In this document: in pieces, positions 24,544 through 33,994 of the stretch
Layout: every line of letters begins with the position of its first letter
How positions within the stretch are numbered: the stretch's first letter is position 1
DNA from: Bacillota bacterium
GTDB taxonomy: Bacteria > Bacillota > Clostridia > Clostridiales > Caloramatoraceae
Direction: 5' to 3'
DNA: 45,233 bases
Assembly (NCBI GenBank): GCA_023415335.1
Contig: JAEZLD010000205.1
Location: 1-45,233 of the forward strand
Notes under the pieces: model-generated
Told to the model about the DNA's origin: nothing
What the model saw: only the letters and a program-made list of their open reading frames with translations
The model's database searches: none
Translations under genes and position numbers: made by a program

Positions 24544-24948
24544 TTACAGCTCCAGCTCCTTTAATATTTCATCTACATTTATTTCTGCTCCTTCTTCTGC
24601 CAACATAATTACAAATTCGCACTGTTCAAAGCTGTCCTCATCTATTTCGTAGGCTACAAACTCACCTTGAAGCTTCATGTCCTCGCATATATCGCCCAAT
24701 ATATCCCTTATATTATCAGCAGCTATTTCAGTCAGGAACGGTAAAAAGTACTTTTCATTCCAGCCCTTCTGGCCCTCACCTTCTGTGGCACTTTCATTGG
24801 CAAATGCTTTTGCAGATTCAATCTCCTCTGAGTCATATGTATAGAAGAAGTTATACACAAGAATATCCTTACTGTATTCAATCTGGTCTATCTCATCCAG
24901 TCCTTCCTTCTCCAGCATATCAATTATTCTTTTGCTATCCAAATTCAT
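24544..24948 (-). CDS. Acidic hypothetical protein
   Basis: A 134-residue, very acidic soluble protein (many Glu/Asp) with no motif I recognise. It appears to be alpha/beta, with a clear hydrophobic core (FLPFLTEIAADNIRDILGDICEDM) and an acidic tail (EINVDEILKELEL). The second of two adjacent ATGs (24948) is preferred because AAAGGA lies six bases before it; the first ATG touches the ribosome site. It is the gene upstream of the candidate small RNA. Function unknown. Confidence 0.72.
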   Translation of the reverse strand: MNLDSKRIIDMLEKEGLDEIDQIEYSKDILVYNFFYTYDSEEIESAKAFANESATEGEGQKGWNEKYFLPFLTEIAADNIRDILGDICEDMKLQGEFVAYEIDEDSFEQCEFVIMLAEEGAEINVDEILKELEL

Positions 24949-25180
24949 CATCCTTCCTTTTCAGTTAATACTGATATATTTACATTTATTATACACTATA
25001 GCAATATAATTTAAAACTTTCTTCCATTGCTTAGGTTTATGTCATATGCTTAAGTTTATGTCATAATTCAATAAACGTTCTATACTCCATGCCAGGTAAA
25101 TATATTATATAGAAAGCTTGAGGTATCATACTTTTAAAGGCCTTTGATTCATTTATATTAATTTTTTTAAGAGGTGCATA

Positions 25181-26257
25181 ATGATACTACTGTTTTTTGG
25201 TATTATGTGGGCTATACTGTTAGTTTTTACTCTAACTGCCCCTTTTATTTACTATCCTATAATTATAATAGCTTTTTTACTATCCTTAATAGGGTTTCCT
25301 CTAATGCAAAAGATAATTAAAACTGAAAAAGCAAGAAATTACGTATTATATCCCCTGATGGCAGTTGCATTCATTGCCGCCTTTGTAATCACTTCCTGGT
25401 TTATATTCAAGCCTGCTAAGAGTGCCACGCCTAAGATAGGACCTGTGGACTCTTCGCGGAAGGCTGTTATTTTCTTTTGCCAAGGTGAAATGGAGGAGTA
25501 TACCCCTTCCTACTCTAAGAAGCTTTTAGAGAAGTATCCTTATATACTAAAGCCCATGAAAGCCTTTCAGCTTAAACGGCTTTATAAAAAAGCAGGCGGA
25601 AGCTCAAAGAACCTTTCCCTGATAAAGGTAGCGTCTGAGGTTAAAAACTCTCTTCTTAACAATGGTCCATACTACTACTATATTGCCTTTTCAGACTATT
25701 ACCCAAGCATAGAAACAAGCCTCTCTCAGGCAATAGAGGATGGATGTGGTGATATTACCATAATAAATTATACCAGCTCCTATGAACTTAATGAGAAGAA
25801 CAGCTCCAGTCTTAGTCTTGATTCTCTGAAGTCACAGGGTATAGATGTAAGAGTAAGTCTTCCGGTTTGTAGCTCCCAAGCCTTCCAGCAGGTTTTTCTT
25901 TCAAGGATTATTAACATGCCTGAAAAATATGACGGAATTCTGTTAATAGGAAAATTCAATCCCTTTTCTACCTCACTACAGTCCATGCTGATAGAAAACG
26001 GATATTCCTCAAAACAGATTATTATTACTGAATCATTAAGAGAAGGACTGGATTACTTCTCTAATAATGACTGCTCTGATGTATTATATGTTGATTTGAA
26101 TCAAAGTGGTGACGGTATAGTCTCTCAAGCTTTAATACCACAGGAGATAAGCAGATATAATCCCTCCTTTTCAGTAAAGGGTATAAGGGATTGGGGTTAT
26201 GATATTGGTTTTGTTCGTGCGTCTATCGAGGTGTTTACTGCCTGCCAGAACAAGTAG
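25181..26257 (+). CDS. Membrane-anchored ferrochelatase-like protein
   Basis: 358 residues. Three hydrophobic helices (about 1-20, 22-42, 55-77) are followed by a soluble domain from residue 92 whose layout recalls ferrochelatase/CbiK chelatases: AVIFFCQGEMEEYTPS at the start, then YYYYIAFSDYYPSIETSLSQAIEDGCGDITIIN, and a second half YDGILLIGKFNPFSTS. The catalytic His region of real ferrochelatases (a SxHG-type motif) is not visible in the expected place, so it may not insert metal. AGAGGTG precedes the ATG. It converges on the nucleotidyltransferase gene, ending ten bases from it. The family call is from pattern only. Confidence 0.6.
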   Translation: MILLFFGIMWAILLVFTLTAPFIYYPIIIIAFLLSLIGFPLMQKIIKTEKARNYVLYPLMAVAFIAAFVITSWFIFKPAKSATPKIGPVDSSRKAVIFFCQGEMEEYTPSYSKKLLEKYPYILKPMKAFQLKRLYKKAGGSSKNLSLIKVASEVKNSLLNNGPYYYYIAFSDYYPSIETSLSQAIEDGCGDITIINYTSSYELNEKNSSSLSLDSLKSQGIDVRVSLPVCSSQAFQQVFLSRIINMPEKYDGILLIGKFNPFSTSLQSMLIENGYSSKQIIITESLREGLDYFSNNDCSDVLYVDLNQSGDGIVSQALIPQEISRYNPSFSVKGIRDWGYDIGFVRASIEVFTACQNK

Positions 26258-26266
26258 GGCTATCCT

Positions 26267-27229
26267 TTATGGAAGATTTATAGCTATACGTGTATTCTCT
26301 GTAAACATCCCGCTTATCCTTCCGCAGCCTGTTATATGACAGCCTCTGCATACAAGGCTGTCACATAGCTCAACACCATTTATTATACAATCCTCCATTA
26401 TAACAGAATCCTTTATGGTTGAATCCTTTATGAAGCATCTGCTGCCAATGGATATTCCTTCACCCAGGACAGTGTCTGTTATCTGACTATCCTCTGTTAT
26501 GCAGTTTTTATATTCAGCCTTCAGGTTAACTAGCTTATTGCATTCTATAAGACTCTTTGAATTGTCAACATGGCACCAGTCCTCTGTTATTTCAGCATAG
26601 GAAAGCCTGTATTCTCTATCAATAAGATATTGTATTGCATCACTTATGCCGTAGCTCCCATCCTCATGTGATGGTTTTATTCGTGAAGAGGCCTTAAGTA
26701 TGGGATGCCTAAATATATATACTCCAATAGCTGCAAGGTCGCTTACTGTCACTGCAGGCTTCTCAACCATTCTTGTTACTTTTTTTCCCGTAACAGAAAT
26801 AACCCCATACTGCCATGGATTTTCAACCTTTTTACCTAGTATAAGTGCGTCCAGTCTCTCCTTTTTAAATAGCTGTATATACTCTGATAGGCTGCCCTCA
26901 AAATATATGTCCCCATATACCAGTACAAAATCTTCATCATTCAGAAAATCCCTTGCACAGAGGATTGCATTAGCAGTACCAATAGGCTTCGGCTGTTCAA
27001 TATACCTTATCCTGCAGTTAAAGCTTCTTCCTTCTTTAAAATGGCTTGAAAATGCCACCCTGTCCTCACCAACTACAATCCCTATGCTTCGTATCCCAGC
27101 ATTCACCATGCTTTTTACTGCATATTCAGCTAGGGGAATGTTACTAATTGGCAGCATCTGCCTCGGTAGGGTAAGTTTCATAGACGCCAGCCCGGAGTCA
27201 TTTCCGCCACATAAAAGAAGGCCCTTCAT
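26267..27229 (-). CDS. Sugar-phosphate nucleotidyltransferase family protein with altered signature
   Basis: A 320-residue protein of the RmlA/GlmU-like fold. The N-terminal Rossmann domain has MKGLLLCGGNDSGLASMKL, then PRQMLPISNIPLAEYA, PIGTANAI, VYGDIYFEG and MVEKP. The end (from about residue 235) has hexapeptide-like beta-helix turns (ITDTVLGEGISIGSRCFIKD). In active enzymes the signature is GGxGTRLxP...PKxMLP; here the Arg is Gly (G13) and the Lys is Arg (R23). It may be inactive, regulatory or have a changed substrate. No sugar or cell-wall genes adjoin it. Confidence 0.8.
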   Translation of the reverse strand: MKGLLLCGGNDSGLASMKLTLPRQMLPISNIPLAEYAVKSMVNAGIRSIGIVVGEDRVAFSSHFKEGRSFNCRIRYIEQPKPIGTANAILCARDFLNDEDFVLVYGDIYFEGSLSEYIQLFKKERLDALILGKKVENPWQYGVISVTGKKVTRMVEKPAVTVSDLAAIGVYIFRHPILKASSRIKPSHEDGSYGISDAIQYLIDREYRLSYAEITEDWCHVDNSKSLIECNKLVNLKAEYKNCITEDSQITDTVLGEGISIGSRCFIKDSTIKDSVIMEDCIINGVELCDSLVCRGCHITGCGRISGMFTENTRIAINLP

Positions 27230-27329
27230 TCTGATTCCCCCTCTGTTTTATACTTTATGCATACTCTTCCTATACTATATAATCTATGCATTTCGATAGT
27301 ATTTGACACCTTATGTACATAACTTCCAT

Positions 27330-27359
27330 AAAGAAAGACCAGAGGAAACCTCCGGTCTA
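27330..27359 (-). terminator. Terminator after the GntR gene
   Basis: On the minus strand AGACCGGAGG pairs with CCTCTGGTCT (one mismatch) around TTT, and TTCTTT follows. It begins eight bases after the stop codon. Confidence 0.75.
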
Positions 27360-27367
27360 TAGATTAA

Positions 27368-28030
27368 CTATGAATATCTGTCTTCGAACAGTCTTCTGGC
27401 AGAATTGTTTAAGTGTACTGTAATGCTTTCCTTTACCATTTCCCTGTCTCTCTGTTTAAAGCCCAGTAATATTCGGTAATGCTCCTCCAGTGCTTCTTCC
27501 TTCCGCCCATGCTTTGATATAACCTCACGCCTTATCCATTTTATATAGAACTGGAAGTCCTTAAGGGAATGGTTAAGAATATTGCTTTGGGTAGCAGCGT
27601 ATATTATCTCATGAAACCTTGTATTAAGCTTTGCAAGCTGCTCTATGTCACCTCTCGGTGTGTAAAATTCCATGAGCTCATAAACCTCCTGAAGCTGCCT
27701 TATCTCCTCATCAGTTATGTTATCTACAGCCCAGTCGCATGCAAGAGTTTCCAGTACAATCCTTATACTATAAATATCCTTCATATCCTTTTGGGATATT
27801 CCTTTAACAATTGAGCCTTTGTTAGGTATGCTTTCCACAAGTCCTTCCAGCTCCAGCTGCCTTATGGCCTCTCTAACAGGTGTCCTGCTTACGTTAAGCT
27901 CCTCAGCAATCTTCATCTCAGTAAGACTTTCTCCATCCTTATATCTTCCATCGAGTATAGCCTCCCTAAGAAAGTTATACACCCTTCCTCTGAGGGAGTA
28001 TTGTCCATCACCGGAGTTTATATCCTTCAT
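27368..28030 (-). CDS. GntR family regulator, FadR/FCD subfamily
   Basis: A 220-residue transcription factor. The winged helix at about 8-75 has LREAILDGRYKDGESLTEMKIAEELNVSRTPVREAIRQLELEGLV, a textbook GntR motif. The rest is an all-helical FCD ligand domain (IYSIRIVLETLACDWA...FHEIIYAATQSNILNHSL) that usually binds a small acid with a metal. The metal-binding His/Asp set looks partly present (H at FHEII). The ligand and target genes are unknown; no metabolic operon adjoins it. GGGGG stands eight bases before the ATG. Confidence 0.92.
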   Translation of the reverse strand: MKDINSGDGQYSLRGRVYNFLREAILDGRYKDGESLTEMKIAEELNVSRTPVREAIRQLELEGLVESIPNKGSIVKGISQKDMKDIYSIRIVLETLACDWAVDNITDEEIRQLQEVYELMEFYTPRGDIEQLAKLNTRFHEIIYAATQSNILNHSLKDFQFYIKWIRREVISKHGRKEEALEEHYRILLGFKQRDREMVKESITVHLNNSARRLFEDRYS

Positions 28031-28136
28031 TTGACTGCCCCCTTAATTACCCCATCTATGGCTTGTACAATAATCTTAATATTATATATTTCCATTTATT
28101 TTGTGTCAATTTAACCATGTAACCCGCCTAATCGTC

Positions 28137-28619
28137 CTACTGGCCATCCTCAGGCTCATCATCCCTATGCAGCTCCGTTGCAATATCACAATACATTACT
28201 CCATCCAAATGGTCGATTTCATGGCAGGATACTATGCATAAAAGTTCCTCAGCAGTATACTCCACCTTCTCACCCTTTTCATCAAGAGCCCTTACCATTA
28301 CCTTGGCGGGTCTGTCCACATATCCGTAATATCCGGGAAAGCTTAGGCATGCCTCCTCACTTTCCTGTTTTCCCTTTCTCTTGACTATTCTTGGATTTAT
28401 GAGTGCCATGCCCTGAGAGCCATCTCGCAAATCAATGTATATTATCCTTTTGTTTATTCCAATCTGAGGTGCTGCTATGCCAACACCGTTTTCTGTAGTA
28501 TGAAGTGTATCCTTAAGGTCCTGTATTATATTTAAAACCTCATCATCTATGTTTTCAACCTTTGCACTTTTTGCTGCAAGTGCGGGATGTCCTTTTACAA
28601 CTATCTTTTTGACCGCCAT
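28137..28619 (-). CDS. def: Peptide deformylase
   Basis: Removes the formyl group from new proteins at the ribosome; a metalloenzyme. 160 residues. All three motifs are visible: GVGIAAPQIG (45-54), EEACLSFPG with the metal ligand C91 (the usual EGCLS has Ala in place of Gly here) and CHEIDHLDG with H133, E134 and H137. AAGGAGGAG precedes the ATG. It stands alone, not beside fmt or priA as in many Firmicutes, so this may be one of several def copies. Confidence 0.95.
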   Translation of the reverse strand: MAVKKIVVKGHPALAAKSAKVENIDDEVLNIIQDLKDTLHTTENGVGIAAPQIGINKRIIYIDLRDGSQGMALINPRIVKRKGKQESEEACLSFPGYYGYVDRPAKVMVRALDEKGEKVEYTAEELLCIVSCHEIDHLDGVMYCDIATELHRDDEPEDGQ

Positions 28620-28777
28620 TGTTGCTCCTCCTTAATATTACTACACAAACCTATAATCATATTATCGGTGACTATTTTCATTTAATATAGTTATATTATA
28701 GCATAAATAAAGAAATTATTACTGTTAATTATGCTGTTAAATCAGGAGCAGCCTTTAAATTAATTAATTCCATGAAA

Positions 28778-28804
28778 CCAGCCGGAGTGGAATGCTCCGG
28801 CTGA
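28778..28804 (-). terminator. Terminator of the V-ATPase operon
   Basis: The perfect 8-bp stem AGCCGGAG/CTCCGGCT lies 15 bases after the subunit D stop. The T-run is short (GGTTTC), but no other hairpin follows. Confidence 0.65.
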
Positions 28805-28818
28805 GAATCTAATAGCAC

Positions 28819-29451
28819 TTATTGTTGCTGCATCATGGTCTTTACCTTCATGAGCCTTGTAATGGTACCCCTCTCATTCTCCTCAAGCTTCATGACTATA
28901 TACTTTATAGTCTCCTCCAGCTGGGGAATCATTACATATTCAAGGGCATTAACCCTTCTTCTCGTCTTTTCGATTTCATCTGCCATAAGCTGACATGCCT
29001 TCTCCACCTCTGCCAGCTTAAGCAGGTCGTCCAGGGACTCATGCAGCTTTTTTATTGCCCCGTCCAGCTCTGCTGAAGTCTGGGCATAGCCATAGGGATA
29101 TATGCTGCCTTGGTCCCCGCCTTCCCTGATGAACTGCATTACAGGAACATTTACGCTCATAATATTCCTTGTTGTAATGTCCAGACTGATTTTTTCCGAA
29201 GGCATTGCAATAGCTGCCTCTAACATTTCAGTTCCCATTACAGCCTTTGCCATCATAAACTCCCTAAGGGACTCCGAAAGCTTATCCTCCACACTTCTTC
29301 TGAGCTCGTCATTCATCCTGGCAAGATCTATAAACCTTTTCATAAGCTCATCCTGCTTATCCTTCAGCAGCTTATGCCCTCTTACTGCTGTCTTGAGCCT
29401 CTTCTTCAGTCGGGTAAGCTCCATTCTGGTTGGGTTTACATTAAGCTTCAT
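28819..29451 (-). CDS. ntpD: V-type ATPase subunit D (central stalk)
   Basis: The rotor shaft of the V1 motor. 210 residues, mostly two long helices that form a coiled coil. Opens NVNPTRMELTRLKKRLKTAVRGHKLLKDKQDELM, the standard start of archaeal/V-type D subunits, and ends with a second helix containing RRRVNALEYVMIPQLEETIKYI, again diagnostic. Its ATG overlaps the end of subunit B by four bases (ATGA), so the two are translationally coupled. It is the last gene of the operon. Confidence 0.95.
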   Translation of the reverse strand: MKLNVNPTRMELTRLKKRLKTAVRGHKLLKDKQDELMKRFIDLARMNDELRRSVEDKLSESLREFMMAKAVMGTEMLEAAIAMPSEKISLDITTRNIMSVNVPVMQFIREGGDQGSIYPYGYAQTSAELDGAIKKLHESLDDLLKLAEVEKACQLMADEIEKTRRRVNALEYVMIPQLEETIKYIVMKLEENERGTITRLMKVKTMMQQQ

Positions 29452-30836
29452 ACCTGCTCATCATCCTTTTTGGGAAGGTATTTTTCAATATATTCGTCCC
29501 TGATTCTCTTAAGCTCGCCTCTTGGTATAATGCTAAGAAGCTCCCATCCGAGATTCAGAGTCTCCTCTATACCTCTGTTGGTATATTCGCCCTGTGATAC
29601 ATAATGCTTTTCAAACTCATCAGCAAACCTGGCAAATATTCTGTCATTTTCAGATAGGGCTGATTCTCCCAGTATCACAGCCAGCTCCTTTGCCTGTTTA
29701 CCCTGTGCATAGCAAGCAAACAGCTGGTTCATGGTATCTGCGTGGTCCTCCCTGGTCTTATCTCTACCTATTCCCTTGTCCTTAAGCCTTGAAAGAGATG
29801 GCAGTACATCTATTGGAGGCATAAGTCCCCTTCTGTGCAGCTCTCGGCTAAGAATAATCTGACCCTCGGTTATATAGCCTGTAAGGTCAGGAATAGGGTG
29901 AGTCTTGTCGTCTTCAGGCATTGTAAGTATAGGGATCTGGGTTATAGAGCCCTTTCTTCCCTTTATCCTTCCCGCCCTTTCATAAAGAGTTGAAAGGTCT
30001 GTATACATGTAGCCTGGATAGCCTCTCCTTCCTGGAACCTCTTTTCTGGCAGCAGAAACCTCTCTTAGGGCCTCAGCATAGTTAGTCATATCAGTCAGTA
30101 TAACCAGCACATGCATGTCCTTTTCATATGCCAGATATTCAGCACAGGTCAGAGCCATTCTTGGGGTTGATATTCTTTCTATTGATGGGTCACTGGCAAG
30201 ATTCATAAAAAGCACTGCCCTATCAATGGCTCCCGTTTTTGTAAAGTCTGAGATAAAAAAGTCTGCCTCCTCAAAGGTTATTCCCATGGCTGCAAATACA
30301 ACGGCAAACTTGCCTTCTGAGCCCAGCACCTTTGCCTGCCTTGCAATCTGTGCAGCAAGCCTTGAATGTGGGAGTCCAGAGGCTGAGAATATTGGTAGCT
30401 TCTGTCCCCTTACCAGGGTGTTTAGGCCGTCTATGGCTGATATGCCTGTCTGAATGAATTCAGATGGATAGTCTCTTGAATATGGATTTATAGGCTCTCC
30501 TTCAATGTCCACTCTCTTCTCAGGTATTATGTTGGGTCCCCCATCCTTAGGCTTTCCCATTCCGTCAAATACCCTTCCCAGCATATCTGTGGATACCCCT
30601 AAGGTTAAGGACTTTCCAAGGAACCTGACACGGCTATCCTTCAGGTTTATTCCTGCGGAGCTTTCAAATAGCTGCACCAGAGCCTTATCCCTGTTTATTT
30701 CAAGTATCTTTCCTCTGCGGATTTCTCCCTTCTGGGTTTCTATCTCTACCATCTCGTTATAGGAGGCTCCCTCAACCTGATCTACCAGCATCAAAGGTCC
30801 GGCCACTTCCCTTATGGTTTTGTATTCCTTAAGCAT
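29448..30836 (-). CDS. ntpB: V-type ATPase subunit B
   Basis: The non-catalytic nucleotide-site subunit of the V1 head. 462 residues. It has the family landmarks IREVAGPLMLVD, DMLGRVFDGMGKPKDGGP, FIQTGISAIDGLNTLVRGQKLPIFSASGLPH, SDFTKTGAIDRAVLFMN and TDMTNYAEALREVSAARKEVPGRRGYPGYMYTDLST. It lacks the P-loop GxxGxGKT, as expected for B. The ATG overlaps the A gene stop by eight bases, with GGAGTGG upstream. Confidence 0.97.
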   Translation of the reverse strand: MLKEYKTIREVAGPLMLVDQVEGASYNEMVEIETQKGEIRRGKILEINRDKALVQLFESSAGINLKDSRVRFLGKSLTLGVSTDMLGRVFDGMGKPKDGGPNIIPEKRVDIEGEPINPYSRDYPSEFIQTGISAIDGLNTLVRGQKLPIFSASGLPHSRLAAQIARQAKVLGSEGKFAVVFAAMGITFEEADFFISDFTKTGAIDRAVLFMNLASDPSIERISTPRMALTCAEYLAYEKDMHVLVILTDMTNYAEALREVSAARKEVPGRRGYPGYMYTDLSTLYERAGRIKGRKGSITQIPILTMPEDDKTHPIPDLTGYITEGQIILSRELHRRGLMPPIDVLPSLSRLKDKGIGRDKTREDHADTMNQLFACYAQGKQAKELAVILGESALSENDRIFARFADEFEKHYVSQGEYTNRGIEETLNLGWELLSIIPRGELKRIRDEYIEKYLPKKDDEQV

Positions 30837-32601
30837 TATGCGCCACTCCTCCCTTTAATGCATCCATCTGCATTTCTAATTCCTTGCAGATGTCATCTAT
30901 CTTAGAAATCTCCTGCTCAGGTATATACTTCATTCTGGCTATCTTCTCCCTTACAGGGATTTGCAGCAGACGGCTTAAATAGGCTCCTTCCTTAAGGGCC
31001 TTCTGGCCTAGCCTGTTGAACTGGAGGATGACGTGCAGCATCCTTGACTGCTTGTCAAGTGAGGTATAGGTATCTACCTCATGGAATGCATTCTGATGAA
31101 GATAGTCCTCCCTTATAGTCCTTGCTGCCTCAAGGGTAAGCCTGTCCTTTTCAGAAAGAGAATCGATTCCCACAAGACTTACTATTTCCTGAAGCTCATT
31201 CTCCTCCTGAAGTATTCCCATAGCCTCTGTTACTAAGTCAGTCCACTTGCTAAAGCCTGATTCCTTTATGTAGTCACCAATCTGGTCCTGATACAATGAA
31301 TAGCTGTTAAGCCAGTTTATAGCGGGAAAATGTCTTTTGTACGCCAGCTGGGCATCCAGTCCCCAGAAAACCTTAACTATTTTAAGGGTTGCCTGAGTTA
31401 CAGGCTCTGAAAGGTCTCCTCCTGGAGGGGATACTGCACCTATAACTGTCAGCGCTCCCTCTCGGTTATCGCCTCCTAAGCAATTAAACCTTCCAGCTCT
31501 TTCATAGAACTGTGCAAGCCTTGAGGTAAGGTATGCAGGATAGCCCTCCTCACCAGGCATTTCCTCAAGACGTCCTGACATCTCACGGAGTGCCTCAGCC
31601 CATCTGGAGGTGGAATCAGCCATTACTGCAACAGAATATCCCATATCTCTGAAGTATTCTCCTATGGTTATGCCTGTGTAAATAGAAGCCTCTCTGGCAG
31701 CCACAGGCATATTAGAGGTGTTTGCAATAAGCACTGTCCTCTTCATAAGAGATTCACCAGTTTTAGGGTCATACAACTCAGGGAACTCCATAAGAACATC
31801 TGTCATTTCATTTCCACGTTCCCCACAACCTATATAAACAACTATCTGTGCATCAGCCCATTTAGCCAGCTGGTGCTGTACAACCGTCTTGCCACTACCG
31901 AATGGTCCTGGAACACAGGCTGTACCTCCCTTTGCTACTGGGAAGAAGGTGTCTATAACCCTCTGTCCTGTAATCATCGGTTCATTTGGTGTAACCTTCT
32001 GCTTATAAGGTCTTCCTCTTCTAACAGGCCATTTCTGGAGCATTGTAAGATCCTTTATGCTTCCATCCTTCAGCCTTACCCTTCCAATGGTCTCATCTAT
32101 GGCAAATTCCCCCTGGAATATTTCCAAAAGCTCTCCCTCTACACCGAAGGGAACCATTATCCTATGCTCAATAATTGTGTTTTCTTTTACAGTGCCTATA
32201 ATGTCCCCCGCCTGTACACAGGTTCCTACAACGGCAATGGGGTTAAATGCCCATTTTTTGCTTCTATCCAGGGATGTTACCTCAATTCCCCTTGTGATAA
32301 AGTCTCCTGCCTTATCAACCAGGTCCTTAAGAGGCCTTTCTATTCCGTCGAATATGTTCTCTATAAGTCCTGGTCCCAGTTCAACGCTGAGAGGCTCTCC
32401 TAATGATTCAACCTCTTCACCTGGAGCAAGTCCTGAGGTTTCCTCATATACCTGTATTGAAGCCTTATCCCCTCTCATTTCTATTATTTCGCCTATGAGC
32501 CTTCTTTTTCCAACACGAACAACATCATACATATCTGCATGCTCCATGCCCTCTGCTATTACAAGAGGACCAGAAACCTTGACAATTCTTCCCTGCGGCA
32601 A
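30829..32601 (-). CDS. ntpA: V-type ATPase catalytic subunit A
   Basis: The ATP-hydrolysing subunit of V1. 590 residues. Order: N-terminal barrel (GRIVKVSGPLVIAEGM), the non-homologous insertion of A subunits (about 110-200), P-loop GPFGSGKTVVQHQ (232-239 is the Walker A core), then IGCGERGNEMTDVL and a C-terminal helical domain. The start is a TTG at 32601, eight bases after GGAAGG and two bases after the subunit F stop; no in-frame ATG would keep the N-terminal barrel. TTG may hold its level relative to B. Confidence 0.97.
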   Translation of the reverse strand: MPQGRIVKVSGPLVIAEGMEHADMYDVVRVGKRRLIGEIIEMRGDKASIQVYEETSGLAPGEEVESLGEPLSVELGPGLIENIFDGIERPLKDLVDKAGDFITRGIEVTSLDRSKKWAFNPIAVVGTCVQAGDIIGTVKENTIIEHRIMVPFGVEGELLEIFQGEFAIDETIGRVRLKDGSIKDLTMLQKWPVRRGRPYKQKVTPNEPMITGQRVIDTFFPVAKGGTACVPGPFGSGKTVVQHQLAKWADAQIVVYIGCGERGNEMTDVLMEFPELYDPKTGESLMKRTVLIANTSNMPVAAREASIYTGITIGEYFRDMGYSVAVMADSTSRWAEALREMSGRLEEMPGEEGYPAYLTSRLAQFYERAGRFNCLGGDNREGALTVIGAVSPPGGDLSEPVTQATLKIVKVFWGLDAQLAYKRHFPAINWLNSYSLYQDQIGDYIKESGFSKWTDLVTEAMGILQEENELQEIVSLVGIDSLSEKDRLTLEAARTIREDYLHQNAFHEVDTYTSLDKQSRMLHVILQFNRLGQKALKEGAYLSRLLQIPVREKIARMKYIPEQEISKIDDICKELEMQMDALKGGVAHNA

Positions 32602-32602
32602 G

Positions 32603-32935
32603 CTATCTACCTTCCTTCTTTGTTAATATGTCTACCCCAACAGCCTTTTCCACATTATTCCTTATGGCTTCAAGACCTATTCCAAGGCTTCCCCTGCTGC
32701 CTGGAATAAGTATAATTGCAGGGGTTACTGCTTTTTTATACCTTGATATAGTCTCCTCAATATTGCTTGCTGTTGTCTCAGTAACGAATATGACTCCATA
32801 ACCATCCCGTGCCAGATTGTCCACTTCATTTGCTGCCTCCTGTGGTGTTTCAGCAGGCCTGACAGTCATTCCAAGAGCTAGAAAGGCTATAATAGAGTCT
32901 CTTTCACCCACTACTCCTATTTTATACATAAACAT
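32603..32935 (-). CDS. ntpG: V-type ATPase subunit F
   Basis: A small rotor subunit that sits on D. About 110 residues: MYKIGVVGERDSIIAFLALGMTVRPAETPQEAANEV, then GYGVIFVTETTASNI and AIILIPGSRGSLGIGL, which match the archaeal/V-type F family. I chose the ATG at 32935, seven bases after GGGAAAGG; it overlaps the subunit C stop by 14 bases. A longer in-frame start upstream lies inside C and lacks a ribosome site. Confidence 0.92.
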   Translation of the reverse strand: MFMYKIGVVGERDSIIAFLALGMTVRPAETPQEAANEVDNLARDGYGVIFVTETTASNIEETISRYKKAVTPAIILIPGSRGSLGIGLEAIRNNVEKAVGVDILTKKEGR

Positions 32936-33911
32936 CACGCAGCCTTTCCCGCAAAGGCTCTGGGGATACTCCATTGAGCTTTCCCGTTATAATTATTCTC
33001 AGCATCCTGATTTCATTTTCCTTTGCAATAATATAGGCCACCAAAGGCTCTGGTCCAAAGCTTATAAATTTCGACTTCTTTACGGACCTCATAAGATAGT
33101 TGTCACCATTTTTTTCTATGCTGCCTATGTCACCAGTTTTAACATATTCCTCAAGACCATTCTTCACCCAGCTATAGTGCTCTGTATGGTACATTCTTCC
33201 CGGAAGATTTTCAAGTGCCTCTCCAAAGCTGTTTCCAAACAGGTCAAAGTCCAGCCTTCCACCCTTTATAAACAGCCTTTCATAAAGCTCTCTTCCTTTT
33301 TCCTGTACCTTAACTCTAATAAAAGTCTTCACATTGGTAATGTCTATGAGAAGTCCTACAAAATCTACTATGTAATCCTGCTTGCTTTTTTGAGCGGTCT
33401 CAAGCATGTACTCATACATTCCCCTGTCAATGGCCAAATCAATTGACTGTGAATCCCCTGTATTCTTATAAGCCTCCAGAGCCTCTTCCGTGCCTTTGCG
33501 AAGGGTATTGGGCATGTACCTGAAGCGCTGATTCCTGACCATGTCCTCAAGCGTTTTTACTGGGATTGTGCCTGCATCTATGAGTATACCCTCAGGACTT
33601 CTTCCTGAGAGGGAGCATTTAACAAGTGCCTTAAGGTTGTGTCCATCATACCTTATTGCCAATGTGTCAAGCAGTTCCTTAACAGGAACAGTTTTATACA
33701 TCTCGCAATAAAAATCCTCTAATGCACACTTGAGCCCCTCCTCATAGGAGGGCCTTGATACATATTCACTATAGGGCGAATCCTGAAGCATCCTGAATAT
33801 ATCGGCAGCATCCCTGGCTTCAACCATGGATTCAAATTTTGTCTTGTCCAGCATTTTCGTCTCCAACGTCCTTACCCTGGAAACGCTTTGTGCATAAATA
33901 GTTCTATCCAA
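32922..33911 (-). CDS. ntpC: V-type ATPase subunit C (d-type, rotor cap)
   Basis: Couples the central stalk to the c-ring. 329 residues from the chosen start. Nearly all helical, with the family features YAQSVSRVRTLETKML near the N-terminus and a repeated three-helix pattern (LLIDITNVKTFIRVKVQ, AYIIAKENEIRMLRIIITGKLNG). AAAGGAGG abuts an ATG at 33917 with no spacing, whereas a TTG at 33911 lies six bases after it, so the TTG is preferred; the ATG remains possible. Confidence 0.9.
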   Translation of the reverse strand: MDRTIYAQSVSRVRTLETKMLDKTKFESMVEARDAADIFRMLQDSPYSEYVSRPSYEEGLKCALEDFYCEMYKTVPVKELLDTLAIRYDGHNLKALVKCSLSGRSPEGILIDAGTIPVKTLEDMVRNQRFRYMPNTLRKGTEEALEAYKNTGDSQSIDLAIDRGMYEYMLETAQKSKQDYIVDFVGLLIDITNVKTFIRVKVQEKGRELYERLFIKGGRLDFDLFGNSFGEALENLPGRMYHTEHYSWVKNGLEEYVKTGDIGSIEKNGDNYLMRSVKKSKFISFGPEPLVAYIIAKENEIRMLRIIITGKLNGVSPEPLRERLRDVYV

Positions 33912-33994
33912 TGCCATCCTCCTTTCCAATATGGAGGCCAGATAATTTAATCATATCCTAAGCCTATGTATCATTTATTCAAAGCAGCTGTCAG

